A DNA stretch of 21,412 nucleotides from JBLMZH01 sp050258715 (GTDB taxonomy: Bacteria > Patescibacteriota > Doudnabacteria > UBA920 > O2-02-FULL-48-8), in contig JBLMZH010000012.1 of the NCBI GenBank assembly GCA_050258715.1, positions 1 to 21,412 on the forward strand. The letters run 5' to 3'. The notes beneath the pieces are model-generated. The model searched no databases, was not told the DNA's origin, and was given only the letters and a program-made list of their open reading frames with translations. Position numbers and translations under genes: made by a program. Positions 12,296 to 20,757 of the stretch are shown here, piece after piece (within the stretch, counting starts at the first letter, position 1; each line of letters starts with the position of its first letter).

Positions 12296-13060
12296 TTATT
12301 TGGTGGTAATTTCCTGTTTGATAAATTTGCTGATCTCCTGGACCGTGCTCATGAACTGAGCCGGGAAGATGATGGTGGAGTTCTTCTCGATCGAGATCTC
12401 GGCCATGGTCTGGAGGTTTCTGAGCTGCAAAGCAATGGGATGAGCGGCGATGACATCAGCGGCCTGAGCCAGTTTTTGGCTGGACATGAATTCCCCTTCC
12501 GCGGCGATGATCTTGGCCCGCTTCTCGCGCTCAGCCTCGGCCTGTTTGGCCATGGCGCGCTGCATGTTTTCGGGCAGTTCAATGTCTTTAATCTCGACCA
12601 CCGAGACAACCACGCCCCAAAGCTCAGTATGCCCGTCGAGGACTTTTCTGATCTCGGCGTTAATGGTGTCGCGTTCGGAAAGGATTTCGTCTAACTGGAA
12701 GCGTCCGACAATGTTCCTTAAGGTCGTTTGCGCGATCTGGTTGATGGCGCTCATGACGTTCTCGATGGCAACGATGCTTTTGATCGGGTCCACGACCTTG
12801 TAGTAGGCCACAGCTGAGACGTCAACCGAGATGTTGTCTTTGGTGATGATCTTTTGCGGCTGAATCGGCAAGGTAATGGTGCGCAAATCCACTTTCCTGA
12901 TCCACTCGAAATAAGGAATGATCCAGTTTAAGCCCGGGCTCTTTATACCCACGATGCGGCCGAAGCGAAAAACCACGCCGCTCTCATACTGCCTGACGAC
13001 CTTGAGTCCTGGCAGGATGACGACTACGAAGACTATGAGCAATATCCAAATGATTGGCAT
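12296..13060 (-). CDS. Slipin/stomatin-like SPFH membrane protein
   Basis: The protein has 254 residues. One N-terminal hydrophobic segment (about 3-19) anchors it, and the rest is an SPFH domain: ESGVVFRFGRIVGIKSPGLNWIIPYFE, then DLRTITLPIQPQKIITKDNISVDVSAVAYYKV. The conserved end of the domain, WGVVVSVVEIKDIELPENMQRAMA, leads into an Ala/Glu-rich coiled coil (AEAEREKRAKIIAAEGE). This is the bacterial slipin pattern. Such proteins form oligomeric membrane scaffolds and often pair with an NfeD protein, which is not seen here. It lies 5 bases after nusG and before rplK, inside a ribosomal operon, so it is probably made at high level. Its role in this organism is unknown. Confidence 0.92.
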   Translation of the reverse strand: MPIIWILLIVFVVVILPGLKVVRQYESGVVFRFGRIVGIKSPGLNWIIPYFEWIRKVDLRTITLPIQPQKIITKDNISVDVSAVAYYKVVDPIKSIVAIENVMSAINQIAQTTLRNIVGRFQLDEILSERDTINAEIRKVLDGHTELWGVVVSVVEIKDIELPENMQRAMAKQAEAEREKRAKIIAAEGEFMSSQKLAQAADVIAAHPIALQLRNLQTMAEISIEKNSTIIFPAQFMSTVQEISKFIKQEITTK

Positions 13061-13065
13061 ATGTT

Positions 13066-13611
13066 TTAGATCTTCTTAATTTGTAAAAAGTCCAATTCGA
13101 TCGGGGTTTCCCGGCCGAAGATTGAAACCAAAACTTTGATCTTGCCCTTGGCCTCGTCCACTTCAGAGACCTTGCCTTCGTAATCCTTGAACGGCCCGTC
13201 CATAATTCTGACCAGGTCGTTCGCCTTGACGTCGATCTTGTATTTCGGCTCTTCGACGCCCATGCGCTTTTGAAGCGAGCCGATTTCAGTGTCGGAAATT
13301 GGAGTGGGAATGGTTCCGGAACCCACGAACCCGGTAACGTTGGGCGTGTTGCGGACAACGTACCACGAATCATCGGTCACGATCATCTCGACCAAAACAT
13401 AGCCTGGAAAAATCTTTTCCTCAACTGTTACGCGTTTGCCTTCCTTGATCTTAATCTTTTTTTCCTTAGGCACCAGCACGCTGAAGATTTTATCTTCCAT
13501 GCCCATGGATTCGATTCTCTGCTTGAGGTTGAAGGCCACGCTGTCCTCATATCCGGAGTAAGTATGGAGGACGTACCAATGTTTTTCGCCGGTGACTTGT
13601 TGTCTAGCCAT
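13066..13611 (-). CDS. nusG: Transcription termination/antitermination factor NusG
   Basis: NusG binds RNA polymerase and links it to Rho or the ribosome. The protein has 181 residues, normal length. The NGN domain is clear (KHWYVLHTYSGYEDSVAFNL, FPGYVLVEM, VRNTPNVTGFVG) and a C-terminal KOW domain follows (NDLVRIMDGPFKDYEGKVSEVD to the end). The start at 13611 is chosen because MARQQ directly precedes the domain and lies 17 bases after the secE stop; the open frame extends 50 codons upstream through secE in another frame and gives nonsense. The ribosome binding site is weak (AAAAAGA). It is second in the secE operon. Confidence 0.96.
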   Translation of the reverse strand: MARQQVTGEKHWYVLHTYSGYEDSVAFNLKQRIESMGMEDKIFSVLVPKEKKIKIKEGKRVTVEEKIFPGYVLVEMIVTDDSWYVVRNTPNVTGFVGSGTIPTPISDTEIGSLQKRMGVEEPKYKIDVKANDLVRIMDGPFKDYEGKVSEVDEAKGKIKVLVSIFGRETPIELDFLQIKKI

Positions 13612-13628
13612 TGTCTTTTTGGTTAAAG

Positions 13629-13817
13629 TTAGCGGTTGTTGATGAGTTTTTGCAGGCCGGAAGTCAATCCGTAGTCGACCAGCCCCAAGAACGCGGCCAC
13701 GGCCAGCGAAAGCAGGATAACGGCAATCGTAAGCTTGATAATATCCTTGCGGGACGGCCAAACGACCTTGGTCAGTTCGGATCTGACCTCTTTAAGAAAT
13801 TGCAGTGGGTTGATCAT
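13629..13817 (-). CDS. secE: Preprotein translocase subunit SecE
   Basis: SecE is the essential small clamp of the SecYEG protein export channel. The protein has 62 residues, the short one-helix form common in most bacteria. The amphipathic helix FLKEVRSELTKVVWPSRKD (7-25) is the family signature, followed by one membrane segment (about 28-50). It is the first gene of the operon and is directly upstream of nusG, the classical order. An AAGGA lies 12 bases before the start. A promoter and a leader hairpin are just upstream. Confidence 0.96.
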   Translation of the reverse strand: MINPLQFLKEVRSELTKVVWPSRKDIIKLTIAVILLSLAVAAFLGLVDYGLTSGLQKLINNR

Positions 13818-13844
13818 AAGATTTCGTTGTCCTTTTTAGCTTTT

Positions 13845-13870
13845 TTAAAAGGCCTTGCGGGGCCTTTTAA
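13845..13870. terminator. 10-bp hairpin between the surface-protein gene and secE
   Basis: TTAAAAGGCC (13845-13854) and GGCCTTTTAA (13861-13870) form a perfect 10-bp stem with a 6-base loop. It can end the surface-protein transcript, although in the minus direction the T run is inside the stem and is followed by A residues, which is poor. It also lies directly downstream of the secE promoter, so it would be the first structure in the secE transcript. It may act as terminator, attenuator or 5' stabiliser. Confidence 0.6.
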
Positions 13871-13880
13871 TCTTAAGCAC

Positions 13881-13909
13881 ATTCTACTATATTCGCGGCA
13901 AACGTGCAA
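13881..13909 (-). promoter_or_regulatory. Promoter for the secE-nusG-rplK-rplA operon
   Basis: On the minus strand TTGCAC (13909-13904) is followed by a 17-base spacer and TAGAAT (13886-13881), a good housekeeping sigma promoter. It lies right after the stop of the surface-protein gene. Transcription should start near 13874, giving a leader of about 57 bases. Confidence 0.75.
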
Positions 13910-13917
13910 GCCGGGAT

Positions 13918-15798
13918 TTAAGGAGCAATTTCCCTGATCTGGGGCGGCTTTCCCCCGCCGTGTTTGAACAGGACGGGGCCGAAATTGACCTCGTAAGTCC
14001 TGCTTCCGATCGGGTCGGTAAAGTAAATGACGGCCTTGTTGGTCATCTGCTCGTAAGAATCCGTGGTCGTCGCCAGCAGCGTCATGTCGTATTCGATGAT
14101 CCAGTTCGGGTTGCCCGTCGGTTTGGTGTCGTTAACGTTGAACGTATTGCCGTTCGTGGGCAGAGTGTGAAAACCTGAACCCTTGTTGATCCGGGCGTTT
14201 CGAATATTCCCCACGTTCGCGCTTGGAATGTCCACGATCTTATCAATGTGGGCCGATGCTGTGCCGTGGTTAACGAGAGTGATTCGGAAGCTCACGGTGT
14301 CGCCCGAGACCATAACCAGATTCGAAGCGTAAGGCAAGGTTAAGCCAGCCGAGTTTGTGACGGAGATCAGGTTCTTGCTTGAGCCGCTGAGGTCGGCCGA
14401 GCAAAGCCTGGGCATTGTCGGACCGTAAGGAGCGGAGTCTCTCTGAAGGTAAACAGGGCTGGTTTTATGCGCCCTGACCATGTAGTAATAGCTTTGGTTG
14501 GGAGGCGGCGTGTCGGTAAAGCTGGTCGTATTGGCCGGCAGCTGGCCCGAGACCTGGGCGAAGCCGGTCCACTGCGAGGTTGAGCGCCAGACAGTGAAGT
14601 AGCTTTCGTTGTTGGAATTGTCAGCCCAGTTAACCGTCATCTTTCCGCAGTCCGAGTTGTCGACTGACGTGATGGTCGGGGCGTTGAGAGTATCCTGCGT
14701 GTAGTTGCAGGTTACCAGCGTGTTTTGGTTGACGTAAACCGTAGCATTCCTGGCAGCCGGCGTGTTCCAGCCGGAAAAGGCGTCGAAGGTGATGTTGTAA
14801 ACTCCGGGATTGAGCGTGTCAAAACTGTCGGGACCGTTCCGGTGGCCGACGTTGCTGATCGTCCAGGCTCCGGCTGGCGGGTCATTGCAATTGACGATCA
14901 AATTGCCTTTTTCCTGAACTGGCGGCTGGGTGGAATAGTTGATATTAAATTGAATGTAGCTTCCGGCCCGAAGCGTTTGGCTTAAAGACGGGGTGACGAC
15001 CGGAGGAAGATATCCGGAAAGCTGCGGGACCGAAATGATATAGTCAGGTGGGCTTACTAAGACGTCAAAATAATGGGCGGAAGTGCCGCTGCCAGAAAGG
15101 GTGTTTCCCCCGCTTATGACCCACGATGTCGGGACATTGGAATTGACGTAAATCGTCCCGACCCCAGCCGGTTCGGAGTTTTCCTTAACTTCGATTTCGA
15201 AGGTTACAAATCGAAGAAAGTTGTAGCAGCCATGCATGTCGCCGACCGATGCTCCGCTGCCTGTAACCGAGTCAGGGAATGAACCAAGCAGGACCGGACC
15301 GCGGCCGTAGACCTTGGCGGTTCCCGAAACGTAAGAGAGAAATTGGTTTGAGTTGGCCAAATGGAAGGAGACATCGCCGCCTTTCTGGCTGCTGTAGATC
15401 GTGCCGTGGTTGTTCGCCCAGGCCGTAGCCGTAATCGTACCGCCGCTGGTCGACTGCGGAATGAAAGCCGCCAGCTGGACGTTGTAAGCGATATTTTCCG
15501 GATAATCCAAAACGCCGTTGTGGACGTAGAGCCTGACCTGAAGGCGGTCGCCATTGCTGGCATTGACCGTGCCGCCAGTGACGTAATTGCCGCCGGTGCT
15601 CAAGTTTTTCATTGCCAGCAACGGATAATCCGTGCAGTCAGCGCCGGTTTCCTGGATCGGCCAGACGTTAAGCCTGGGCGCTCCGTTGGGCGGAACATTG
15701 GTGCAGATGGTTTGCGCGTGCGAAAAGCCGGGATGGATTAAGCTCCCCAATAAGACCAGGGCAAAAATTGAGATTAACCAATAAAGCTTTGTTCGCAT
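13918..15798 (-). CDS. Secreted multi-domain surface protein
   Basis: The protein has 626 residues. A signal peptide (1-28, cleavage likely SHA-Q) opens it. Four parts follow: a large beta-rich domain (about 30-205); two PEGA-like beta domains (about 210-295 and 297-375), the first opening with GTIYVNSNVPTSWVISGG; a fibronectin type III-like domain (about 375-465, with TVNWADNSNNESYFTVWRS and YYYMVRAH); and a DUF11-like domain (about 470-615, VSFRITLVNHGTASAHIDKIVD). No sorting signal or C-terminal membrane anchor is visible, so it may be released or bound non-covalently. Seven cysteines lie in the mature part. The start at 15798 is set by the signal peptide and by a promoter that overlaps any longer start. 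No ribosome binding site is seen. Adhesion or cell-surface contact is likely but unproven. Confidence 0.85.
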   Translation of the reverse strand: MRTKLYWLISIFALVLLGSLIHPGFSHAQTICTNVPPNGAPRLNVWPIQETGADCTDYPLLAMKNLSTGGNYVTGGTVNASNGDRLQVRLYVHNGVLDYPENIAYNVQLAAFIPQSTSGGTITATAWANNHGTIYSSQKGGDVSFHLANSNQFLSYVSGTAKVYGRGPVLLGSFPDSVTGSGASVGDMHGCYNFLRFVTFEIEVKENSEPAGVGTIYVNSNVPTSWVISGGNTLSGSGTSAHYFDVLVSPPDYIISVPQLSGYLPPVVTPSLSQTLRAGSYIQFNINYSTQPPVQEKGNLIVNCNDPPAGAWTISNVGHRNGPDSFDTLNPGVYNITFDAFSGWNTPAARNATVYVNQNTLVTCNYTQDTLNAPTITSVDNSDCGKMTVNWADNSNNESYFTVWRSTSQWTGFAQVSGQLPANTTSFTDTPPPNQSYYYMVRAHKTSPVYLQRDSAPYGPTMPRLCSADLSGSSKNLISVTNSAGLTLPYASNLVMVSGDTVSFRITLVNHGTASAHIDKIVDIPSANVGNIRNARINKGSGFHTLPTNGNTFNVNDTKPTGNPNWIIEYDMTLLATTTDSYEQMTNKAVIYFTDPIGSRTYEVNFGPVLFKHGGGKPPQIREIAP

Positions 15799-15820
15799 AA
15801 CGTAAAAATTAGAACTGTAG

Positions 15821-15849
15821 AGTGTAACATATGCCTGCATTTTTGGCAA
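15821..15849 (-). promoter_or_regulatory. Promoter for the surface-protein gene
   Basis: On the minus strand TTGCCA (15849-15844), a 17-base spacer, then TACACT (15826-15821) with a TG one base before it (extended -10). The transcript would start near 15814, giving a leader of only about 16 bases, which fits the lack of a ribosome binding site. Confidence 0.7.
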
Positions 15850-15868
15850 GAGCTAAGAGCTGAAGATC

Positions 15869-15896
15869 AAAAAAACCGCCGAATTTCGGCGGTTTT
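15869..15896 (-). terminator. Strong intrinsic terminator after the pheT-gyrB-small membrane protein run
   Basis: AAAACCGCCG and CGGCGGTTTT (15872-15881 with 15887-15896) form a 10-bp stem with a 5-base loop, followed in the minus direction by a run of seven T (ending at 15869). It lies about 20 bases after the stop of the small membrane-protein gene. Confidence 0.92.
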
Positions 15897-15916
15897 AAAG
15901 AAAAATTGCTTCGGTT

Positions 15917-16384
15917 CTATTGGGTGATGTCGATTCTGAAGGCCTTGGCTTCAGCCAAGTCGTACGGCTGGTCATGTGTATAAATGATCGCCTCTTTTGC
16001 GGTTTCCAAATCGGAAAGGCTGGCTTTGGGGAACGGGTCGTCAGGGTTTTTGCTGAGTTTAAAAACCTCTGTCGAATCGTCGAACGAGATTTTATATTGC
16101 TTGAAGGTCGTCAGTCCTTTGCCGTCATTGATTTTAACGGTTCCGACTTCCAGCGTCAGTTCATTTTCTCCGTGGCCCGTGACAATTCCGTTTAAGGAAT
16201 ACTGGTCGGCTTTGACGTTCGAATAATAATTGGGCTGAAGTTTCTGTTTGATCTTTTGGTTAAGCTTAACAACTCCAAACCAGGCCCCGAAGGCGATCAA
16301 AATCGCCGCCAAGGCGCCGAGAAGCAAGATCCGCTTGGCCTCGGCTATTCTTGTCGCAAGCACCTTCAAATTTAACCCGGACAT
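15917..16384 (-). CDS. Small membrane-anchored protein, unknown function
   Basis: The protein has 155 residues and is not recognised. A short basic N-terminus (LATRIAEAKR) precedes one hydrophobic segment (about 18-39), so it is likely a single-pass membrane protein with its C-terminal part outside. The exposed part (about 60-155) is beta-rich, with NGIVTGHGENELTLEVGTVKI followed by FKQYKISFDDSTEVFKL, a pattern resembling small OB-like or DUF5666-like domains seen in CPR genomes; this is a guess. It follows gyrB by 11 bases and is closed by a strong terminator. It stops with TAG. No ribosome binding site is seen. Confidence 0.75.
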   Translation of the reverse strand: MSGLNLKVLATRIAEAKRILLLGALAAILIAFGAWFGVVKLNQKIKQKLQPNYYSNVKADQYSLNGIVTGHGENELTLEVGTVKINDGKGLTTFKQYKISFDDSTEVFKLSKNPDDPFPKASLSDLETAKEAIIYTHDQPYDLAEAKAFRIDITQ

Positions 16385-16395
16385 ATTTTTGTTGT

Positions 16396-18456
16396 TTAAA
16401 CGTCTAAGTTTTTAACGAGTTTGGCGTGCGTCTGGATGAAGTTCTTGCGCGCGGCCACTTCGTCTCCCATGAGCGTTTCAAAGATCTTGTTGGCCCGTTC
16501 AGCATCCGTGACCGAGACTTGAAGCATCATGCGGTGTTCCGGGTCCATCGTCGTATCCCAAAGCTGCTGGGGATTCATTTCTCCCAAGCCCTTGTAGCGC
16601 TGGACGACAACGCCTTTGATCATGACCTCCCCTGTCTGCTCAGGCGCGGCTTCCGCGATCTCAGCCACTTCCTGCTTGATGTCCTTGCTGTCTTTGCCAT
16701 CTTTCTTTAATTTGCCGGCTTTCCGATCTTTGGTTTGCTGCAGGAACTTGGCGATGATCTGGTCGCGCTGGGCTTCGGTAAAAGCGTATTCCTCGTTCTT
16801 GCCGGACTGGACCTTAAACAGCGGCGGCTGCGCGATATAAAGATACCCGCGCTGGATGATCTCGGGGAAGTGCCGGTAGAAAAAAGTCAAAAGCAAAGTT
16901 CTGATGTGGGCGCCGTCTACGTCGGCATCGGCCATGAGGATGATCCGGTGGTAGCGGAGGTTGTCGATGTTAAATTGTTCGCCGATGCCTGTGCCCATGG
17001 CAATGACCAGGTTTTTTATTTCCTGGTTGCCGAGCATTTTATCGAGGCGCGTGCGTTCGACGTTCAAGGGTTTGCCGCGAAGCGGAAAGATTGCCTGGAA
17101 GCGGCGGTTTCTGCCTTGCTTGGCTGAGCCGCCGGCGGAATCGCCCTCGACGATGTAGATCTCGGATTCGGCCGGGTCTGATTCGGAACAGTCAGCCAGT
17201 TTTCCCGGCAATGCCAGTCCGTCCAAAACTCCTTTGCGTAAAACCGCGTCGCGGGCGGCTCGGGCCGCCATTCTGGCTTTGGCCGCTAGCAGAACCTTTT
17301 CCAGGATCTTGCCCGCGTCAGCCGGATGTTCCTCGAGCCAAAATTCCAAACCTTGTCCGACCACGTCTTCGACGATCCCTCTGACCTCGGCGTTGCCGAG
17401 CTTGGCCTTGGTCTGTCCTTCGAACTGCGGGTTTTGGAGTTTGACCGAAATGATCGCGGTCAGGCCTTCGCGCATATCCTCTCCCGTGAGCTTGTCGTTT
17501 TCCTTGATGTAGTTGTTCTTGATCCCGTAGTTGTTCAGGGACCTGGTGAGTGCCGCCCGAAAGCCGGTCAAATGCATGCCGCCTTCGACCGTGTAGATGT
17601 TGTTGGCAAAGGTCAAAACGTTTTCCGTATAATCGTCGGTGTATTGAATCGCCGCTTCGACCATGACCTGGTCTGCTTCTTTTGAAACGTACATGGGCTG
17701 GGTTTTGACGTCTTTGTCCCGGTTTAAGTGGGAAATGTACGAAACCAAGCCGCCTTCAAAATAATATTGGTAGACGAAGCCGGTGCCTTCGTGCTTGATA
17801 ATCAAGTGCACTCCTTTGGTCAGATAAGCCTGCTGGCGGTAATGATCCAAGACCATGTCCAAATCAAACTCGTTGACTGTGAAGATTTCCGGGTCAGGCT
17901 TGTAAGTGATCTTAGTTCCTTTTTGCCAGGGGTCTTTGGGATCAACCTTTCCCAGCATTTTTACTTTGCTCGTCGGCTTGCCGCGCTTGTATTCCTGGGC
18001 GTAGATTTTGCCGTCGCGCCGAACTTCGGCCCGCATCCATTCGGACAAAGCGTTGACCACGGAAACGCCGACGCCGTGCAATCCGCCCGAAACCTTGTAG
18101 CCGGAAGCGTCGCCCCCGAATTTGCCGCCGGCATGAAGCACGGTCAAGACGGTTTCCAAGGCGGATTTTTTGGTCTGCTTATGAATGTCGACCGGAATGC
18201 CGCGGCCGTTGTCGGTCACGCTGGCGGAATTGTCGGGGTGGATGACGATCTCGATCCTGGTCGCGTACTTGGCCATGGCCTCGTCAATACAATTGTCCAC
18301 GACCTCTTTCAGCAAATGATGGAAGCCTTCCTTGGCCGTGTTTCCGATATACATGCCTGGGCGCTTGCGCACGGGTTCCAAACCTTCCAAAACCGTGATC
18401 TGGTCAGCGGTATAACCCTTTTCCTTTTCCTTTTTTTCGTCCTTCTGTTTAGCCAT
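16396..18456 (-). CDS. gyrB: DNA gyrase subunit B
   Basis: GyrB is the ATPase subunit of gyrase, which introduces negative supercoils into DNA. The protein has 686 residues. The GHKL ATPase domain is complete (EVVDNCIDEA, DNGRGIP, GGLHGVGVSVVNALS), with QTK at 348-350 in the transducer domain. The Toprim domain carries EGDSAGGS (Glu437) and DADVDGAH (Asp510, Asp512), the catalytic metal site. The C-terminal QRYKGLGEMNPQQLWDTTMD is the family signature. A charged Lys/Asp/Glu-rich insert lies around 575-610. The start has a ribosome binding site AAGGGGAT inside the end of pheT, 3 bases after its stop. ParE is possible in principle, but length and sequence favour GyrB. gyrA is not in the window. 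Confidence 0.95.
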   Translation of the reverse strand: MAKQKDEKKEKEKGYTADQITVLEGLEPVRKRPGMYIGNTAKEGFHHLLKEVVDNCIDEAMAKYATRIEIVIHPDNSASVTDNGRGIPVDIHKQTKKSALETVLTVLHAGGKFGGDASGYKVSGGLHGVGVSVVNALSEWMRAEVRRDGKIYAQEYKRGKPTSKVKMLGKVDPKDPWQKGTKITYKPDPEIFTVNEFDLDMVLDHYRQQAYLTKGVHLIIKHEGTGFVYQYYFEGGLVSYISHLNRDKDVKTQPMYVSKEADQVMVEAAIQYTDDYTENVLTFANNIYTVEGGMHLTGFRAALTRSLNNYGIKNNYIKENDKLTGEDMREGLTAIISVKLQNPQFEGQTKAKLGNAEVRGIVEDVVGQGLEFWLEEHPADAGKILEKVLLAAKARMAARAARDAVLRKGVLDGLALPGKLADCSESDPAESEIYIVEGDSAGGSAKQGRNRRFQAIFPLRGKPLNVERTRLDKMLGNQEIKNLVIAMGTGIGEQFNIDNLRYHRIILMADADVDGAHIRTLLLTFFYRHFPEIIQRGYLYIAQPPLFKVQSGKNEEYAFTEAQRDQIIAKFLQQTKDRKAGKLKKDGKDSKDIKQEVAEIAEAAPEQTGEVMIKGVVVQRYKGLGEMNPQQLWDTTMDPEHRMMLQVSVTDAERANKIFETLMGDEVAARKNFIQTHAKLVKNLDV

Positions 18457-18459
18457 ATT

Positions 18460-20757
18460 TTATCCCCTTAGTTTAGCGTTAAACTCCCGTGTTAATGACT
18501 TGATTAGATTTTCATGAACTTCCGAAGCTTCGGCATCAGTCAGCGTCCGGTCTTGCGCCTGATAGACCAGCCTGAACGCCAGGCTTTTCTGATTCGGCGG
18601 AATCCGGTTGCCTTCGTAAACATCAAAGAGCTGGAATTGCTTGAGCAGCGGCTTGCCTTTGCCCTGAAGCCAGGTTTCGATCTCGCTCCAGGTTACGGCC
18701 TTGTCCACGACGATTGCCACGTCAAGCTCCTTACTCGGATACTTGCTGAGATTCGAAAAAGTCGGTTCTTTGAAAAGCGCGCAAAATTCTTCAAAATCAA
18801 CATCCAGTGCCACGGCCTGAAAATCTTTTTCCTCGTGAACTTTAAGGCTCCCGAGATGAATGTTGTTGCTTACAATTTCCGCTGACTGTTTTTGGTCCTG
18901 TTTGATCAAGACGTCAACTTTGAATTGTTTGGCCAGGGATTTGAAACAGGCGCCTAGGTGGCCGGGGTCGATCTCCTGCCCGAATTCCAGCATCGACAAG
19001 TGCAGGCGCTCATTGACCTTGTTGTCTGAAGTCTTTAAATAGGTAGCACCAATCTCGAAGACTGCGCCGTGTTTTGCGGAATTGACGTTGTTGGCCGCGA
19101 CCTTAAGCTCGTTAATTAAAAGTACCGGCCTTAAGAATTGCTGGTCTAGGCTTAAGGGATTGGCCACTTCGATAATATTGTCCAGATCGAATCCTGACCT
19201 TTCAAGGTCGGACTTGGAAACGAAAGAGTAGGTGTAGATTTCGGACCATCCGAGCCGGGTCAAAATATCAGCAACGGCTTCCTGTTTGTCGACCAAAGGA
19301 TTTGAAAGCAGTTCGCTGCCGAACACGGCCGGCTGAAGCATGGGAACTTCATCCATGCCGGTTGATCTGACAATCTCTTCGGCCAAATCCTGCCAGATTT
19401 TGACGTCGTTTCGCCAGACCGGAACGGTTGCGGTCATCGGTTTTTTGGCTGTGACCTTAAAGCCGTGCTTTTCCAAAAGATTAATCTGCTCCTTTGGCTT
19501 AAGTTCGGTTCCAAGCAGAGAGTTGATATCTTCCGGATCGAAACCGATTTTTATCTGGGAATGTTTTGATAGACCCGCTTCGGCTACCGCCACAATCTTG
19601 GCGTTGGCGTGTTCTGCCAAAAGTTCCGCAGCGCGGCTTAAGGCAATTGCAGCAAACGTAAGCGGCAGGTTTTTTTCAAACCTCAGCGAAGCATCCGTTC
19701 TTAATCCTAAGCTGCGGCCGGATTTTCTGATCGTCACTGGGGAAAAGTTGGCTGATTCGAGGATGATCTCGCTGGTCGGACCGAAAATCGCACTGTCCGC
19801 CCCGCCCATGATCCCGGCTAAGCCCAGGGCTTTTTCCGAATCGGCGATGACCAAGACTTCGTGGCTGAGTTCGCGCTCAACTCCATCCAGGGTTTTCAAT
19901 TTTTCGTGCGCCTTGGCCCGCCTGACCACGATTTTGTCGCTGACTTTGGATGCGTCAAAGGCATGCATGGGTTGTCCCAGTTCGAGCATGACATAATTGG
20001 TGATATCAACCACGTTGTTGATCGGCCTGAGCCCGGAAGCGATCAGCCGTTTTTGAATGAATTGCGGCGACGGTCCGACTTTGACATTAGTGAGTCTCGC
20101 GGCCAGATAGACCGGGCAGTCGTCCTTGTCGGAAATTTCAATTTTGAATTTGCCTTTCGGCTTGAGAATTTTTTGATCAAAAGCCTTGATGGGCTTTCCT
20201 TCCAAACTGGAAATTTCCAAGCCGACGCCGAGGTAGCCCATGAGGTCAGGGCGGTTGGCCGGAACGGAAATTTCGATCTGATCGGTTTGGTTTGCGGAAA
20301 AAGTCTGGCCCAGTTCCTTGGTCGGCGCAAGTTTTAAAATTCCGCTGCCGTCTTCGCTTATTCCCAGTTCTTTGCCGGAACAGATCATACCCTGCGATTC
20401 CACGCCTCTGATCACGGCCTTGGCCAAAGTGAACGGCTTGCCTTCGGGATCATGCTGGTCATGCGGAATTCTTGCTCCGGGCAAAGCGAGCGGAACAATA
20501 TCCCCTTCTTCGAAATTCCAGGCGCCGCAAACCACCGGGTAATGCTCGGCAACACCGTCCGTCAGCCTCACCACTCGCAGTCGGTCGGCCTTCGGATGTT
20601 TTTCGATCTTTGTGACCTTAGCCACGATGATGTTCTCAAATTCCTCTCCGCCCTTAACCTCGGCCTCGCAGACGTGCGCCGAAATCAGTTCCGCCAGCTT
20701 GCTTGCGGAACCGTTGTAACCGGAGATGTGTTTTAGCCAGTCGATCGAGAATTTCAT
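18460..20757 (-). CDS. pheT: Phenylalanine--tRNA ligase beta subunit
   Basis: This is the large subunit of the (alpha-beta)2 enzyme that charges tRNA-Phe. The protein has 765 residues. Domains run in the standard order: N-terminal MKFSIDWLKH, EMAP/OB tRNA-binding domain (about 39-150, IIVAKVTKIEKHPKADRLRVV), the B3/B4 editing domain (about 210-370, HAFDASKV), the B5 domain (about 400-470), the catalytic-like core, and the C-terminal FDX-ACB anticodon-binding domain (about 672-765, SKYPSKELDVAIVVD, ending with TLTDAEASEVHENLI). It overlaps the upstream methyltransferase stop as ATGA and is followed by gyrB 3 bases later. pheS, normally just upstream, is absent here. Confidence 0.96.
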   Translation of the reverse strand: MKFSIDWLKHISGYNGSASKLAELISAHVCEAEVKGGEEFENIIVAKVTKIEKHPKADRLRVVRLTDGVAEHYPVVCGAWNFEEGDIVPLALPGARIPHDQHDPEGKPFTLAKAVIRGVESQGMICSGKELGISEDGSGILKLAPTKELGQTFSANQTDQIEISVPANRPDLMGYLGVGLEISSLEGKPIKAFDQKILKPKGKFKIEISDKDDCPVYLAARLTNVKVGPSPQFIQKRLIASGLRPINNVVDITNYVMLELGQPMHAFDASKVSDKIVVRRAKAHEKLKTLDGVERELSHEVLVIADSEKALGLAGIMGGADSAIFGPTSEIILESANFSPVTIRKSGRSLGLRTDASLRFEKNLPLTFAAIALSRAAELLAEHANAKIVAVAEAGLSKHSQIKIGFDPEDINSLLGTELKPKEQINLLEKHGFKVTAKKPMTATVPVWRNDVKIWQDLAEEIVRSTGMDEVPMLQPAVFGSELLSNPLVDKQEAVADILTRLGWSEIYTYSFVSKSDLERSGFDLDNIIEVANPLSLDQQFLRPVLLINELKVAANNVNSAKHGAVFEIGATYLKTSDNKVNERLHLSMLEFGQEIDPGHLGACFKSLAKQFKVDVLIKQDQKQSAEIVSNNIHLGSLKVHEEKDFQAVALDVDFEEFCALFKEPTFSNLSKYPSKELDVAIVVDKAVTWSEIETWLQGKGKPLLKQFQLFDVYEGNRIPPNQKSLAFRLVYQAQDRTLTDAEASEVHENLIKSLTREFNAKLRG

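Noticed and set aside
13612..13761. 50-codon N-terminal extension of nusG
   Set aside because: It overlaps secE in another frame and gives a sequence unlike NusG; the start at 13611 directly precedes the NGN domain.
15799..15849. TTG start giving a 17-residue extension of the surface protein
   Set aside because: The region holds the -35 and -10 boxes, and the signal peptide begins properly at the later ATG.
17728..18471. Plus-strand open frame of 247 codons
   Set aside because: It lies opposite the gyrB ATPase domain and reflects codon bias of gyrB.
19340..19996. Plus-strand open frame of 218 codons
   Set aside because: It is opposite pheT, with no domain and no start signals.
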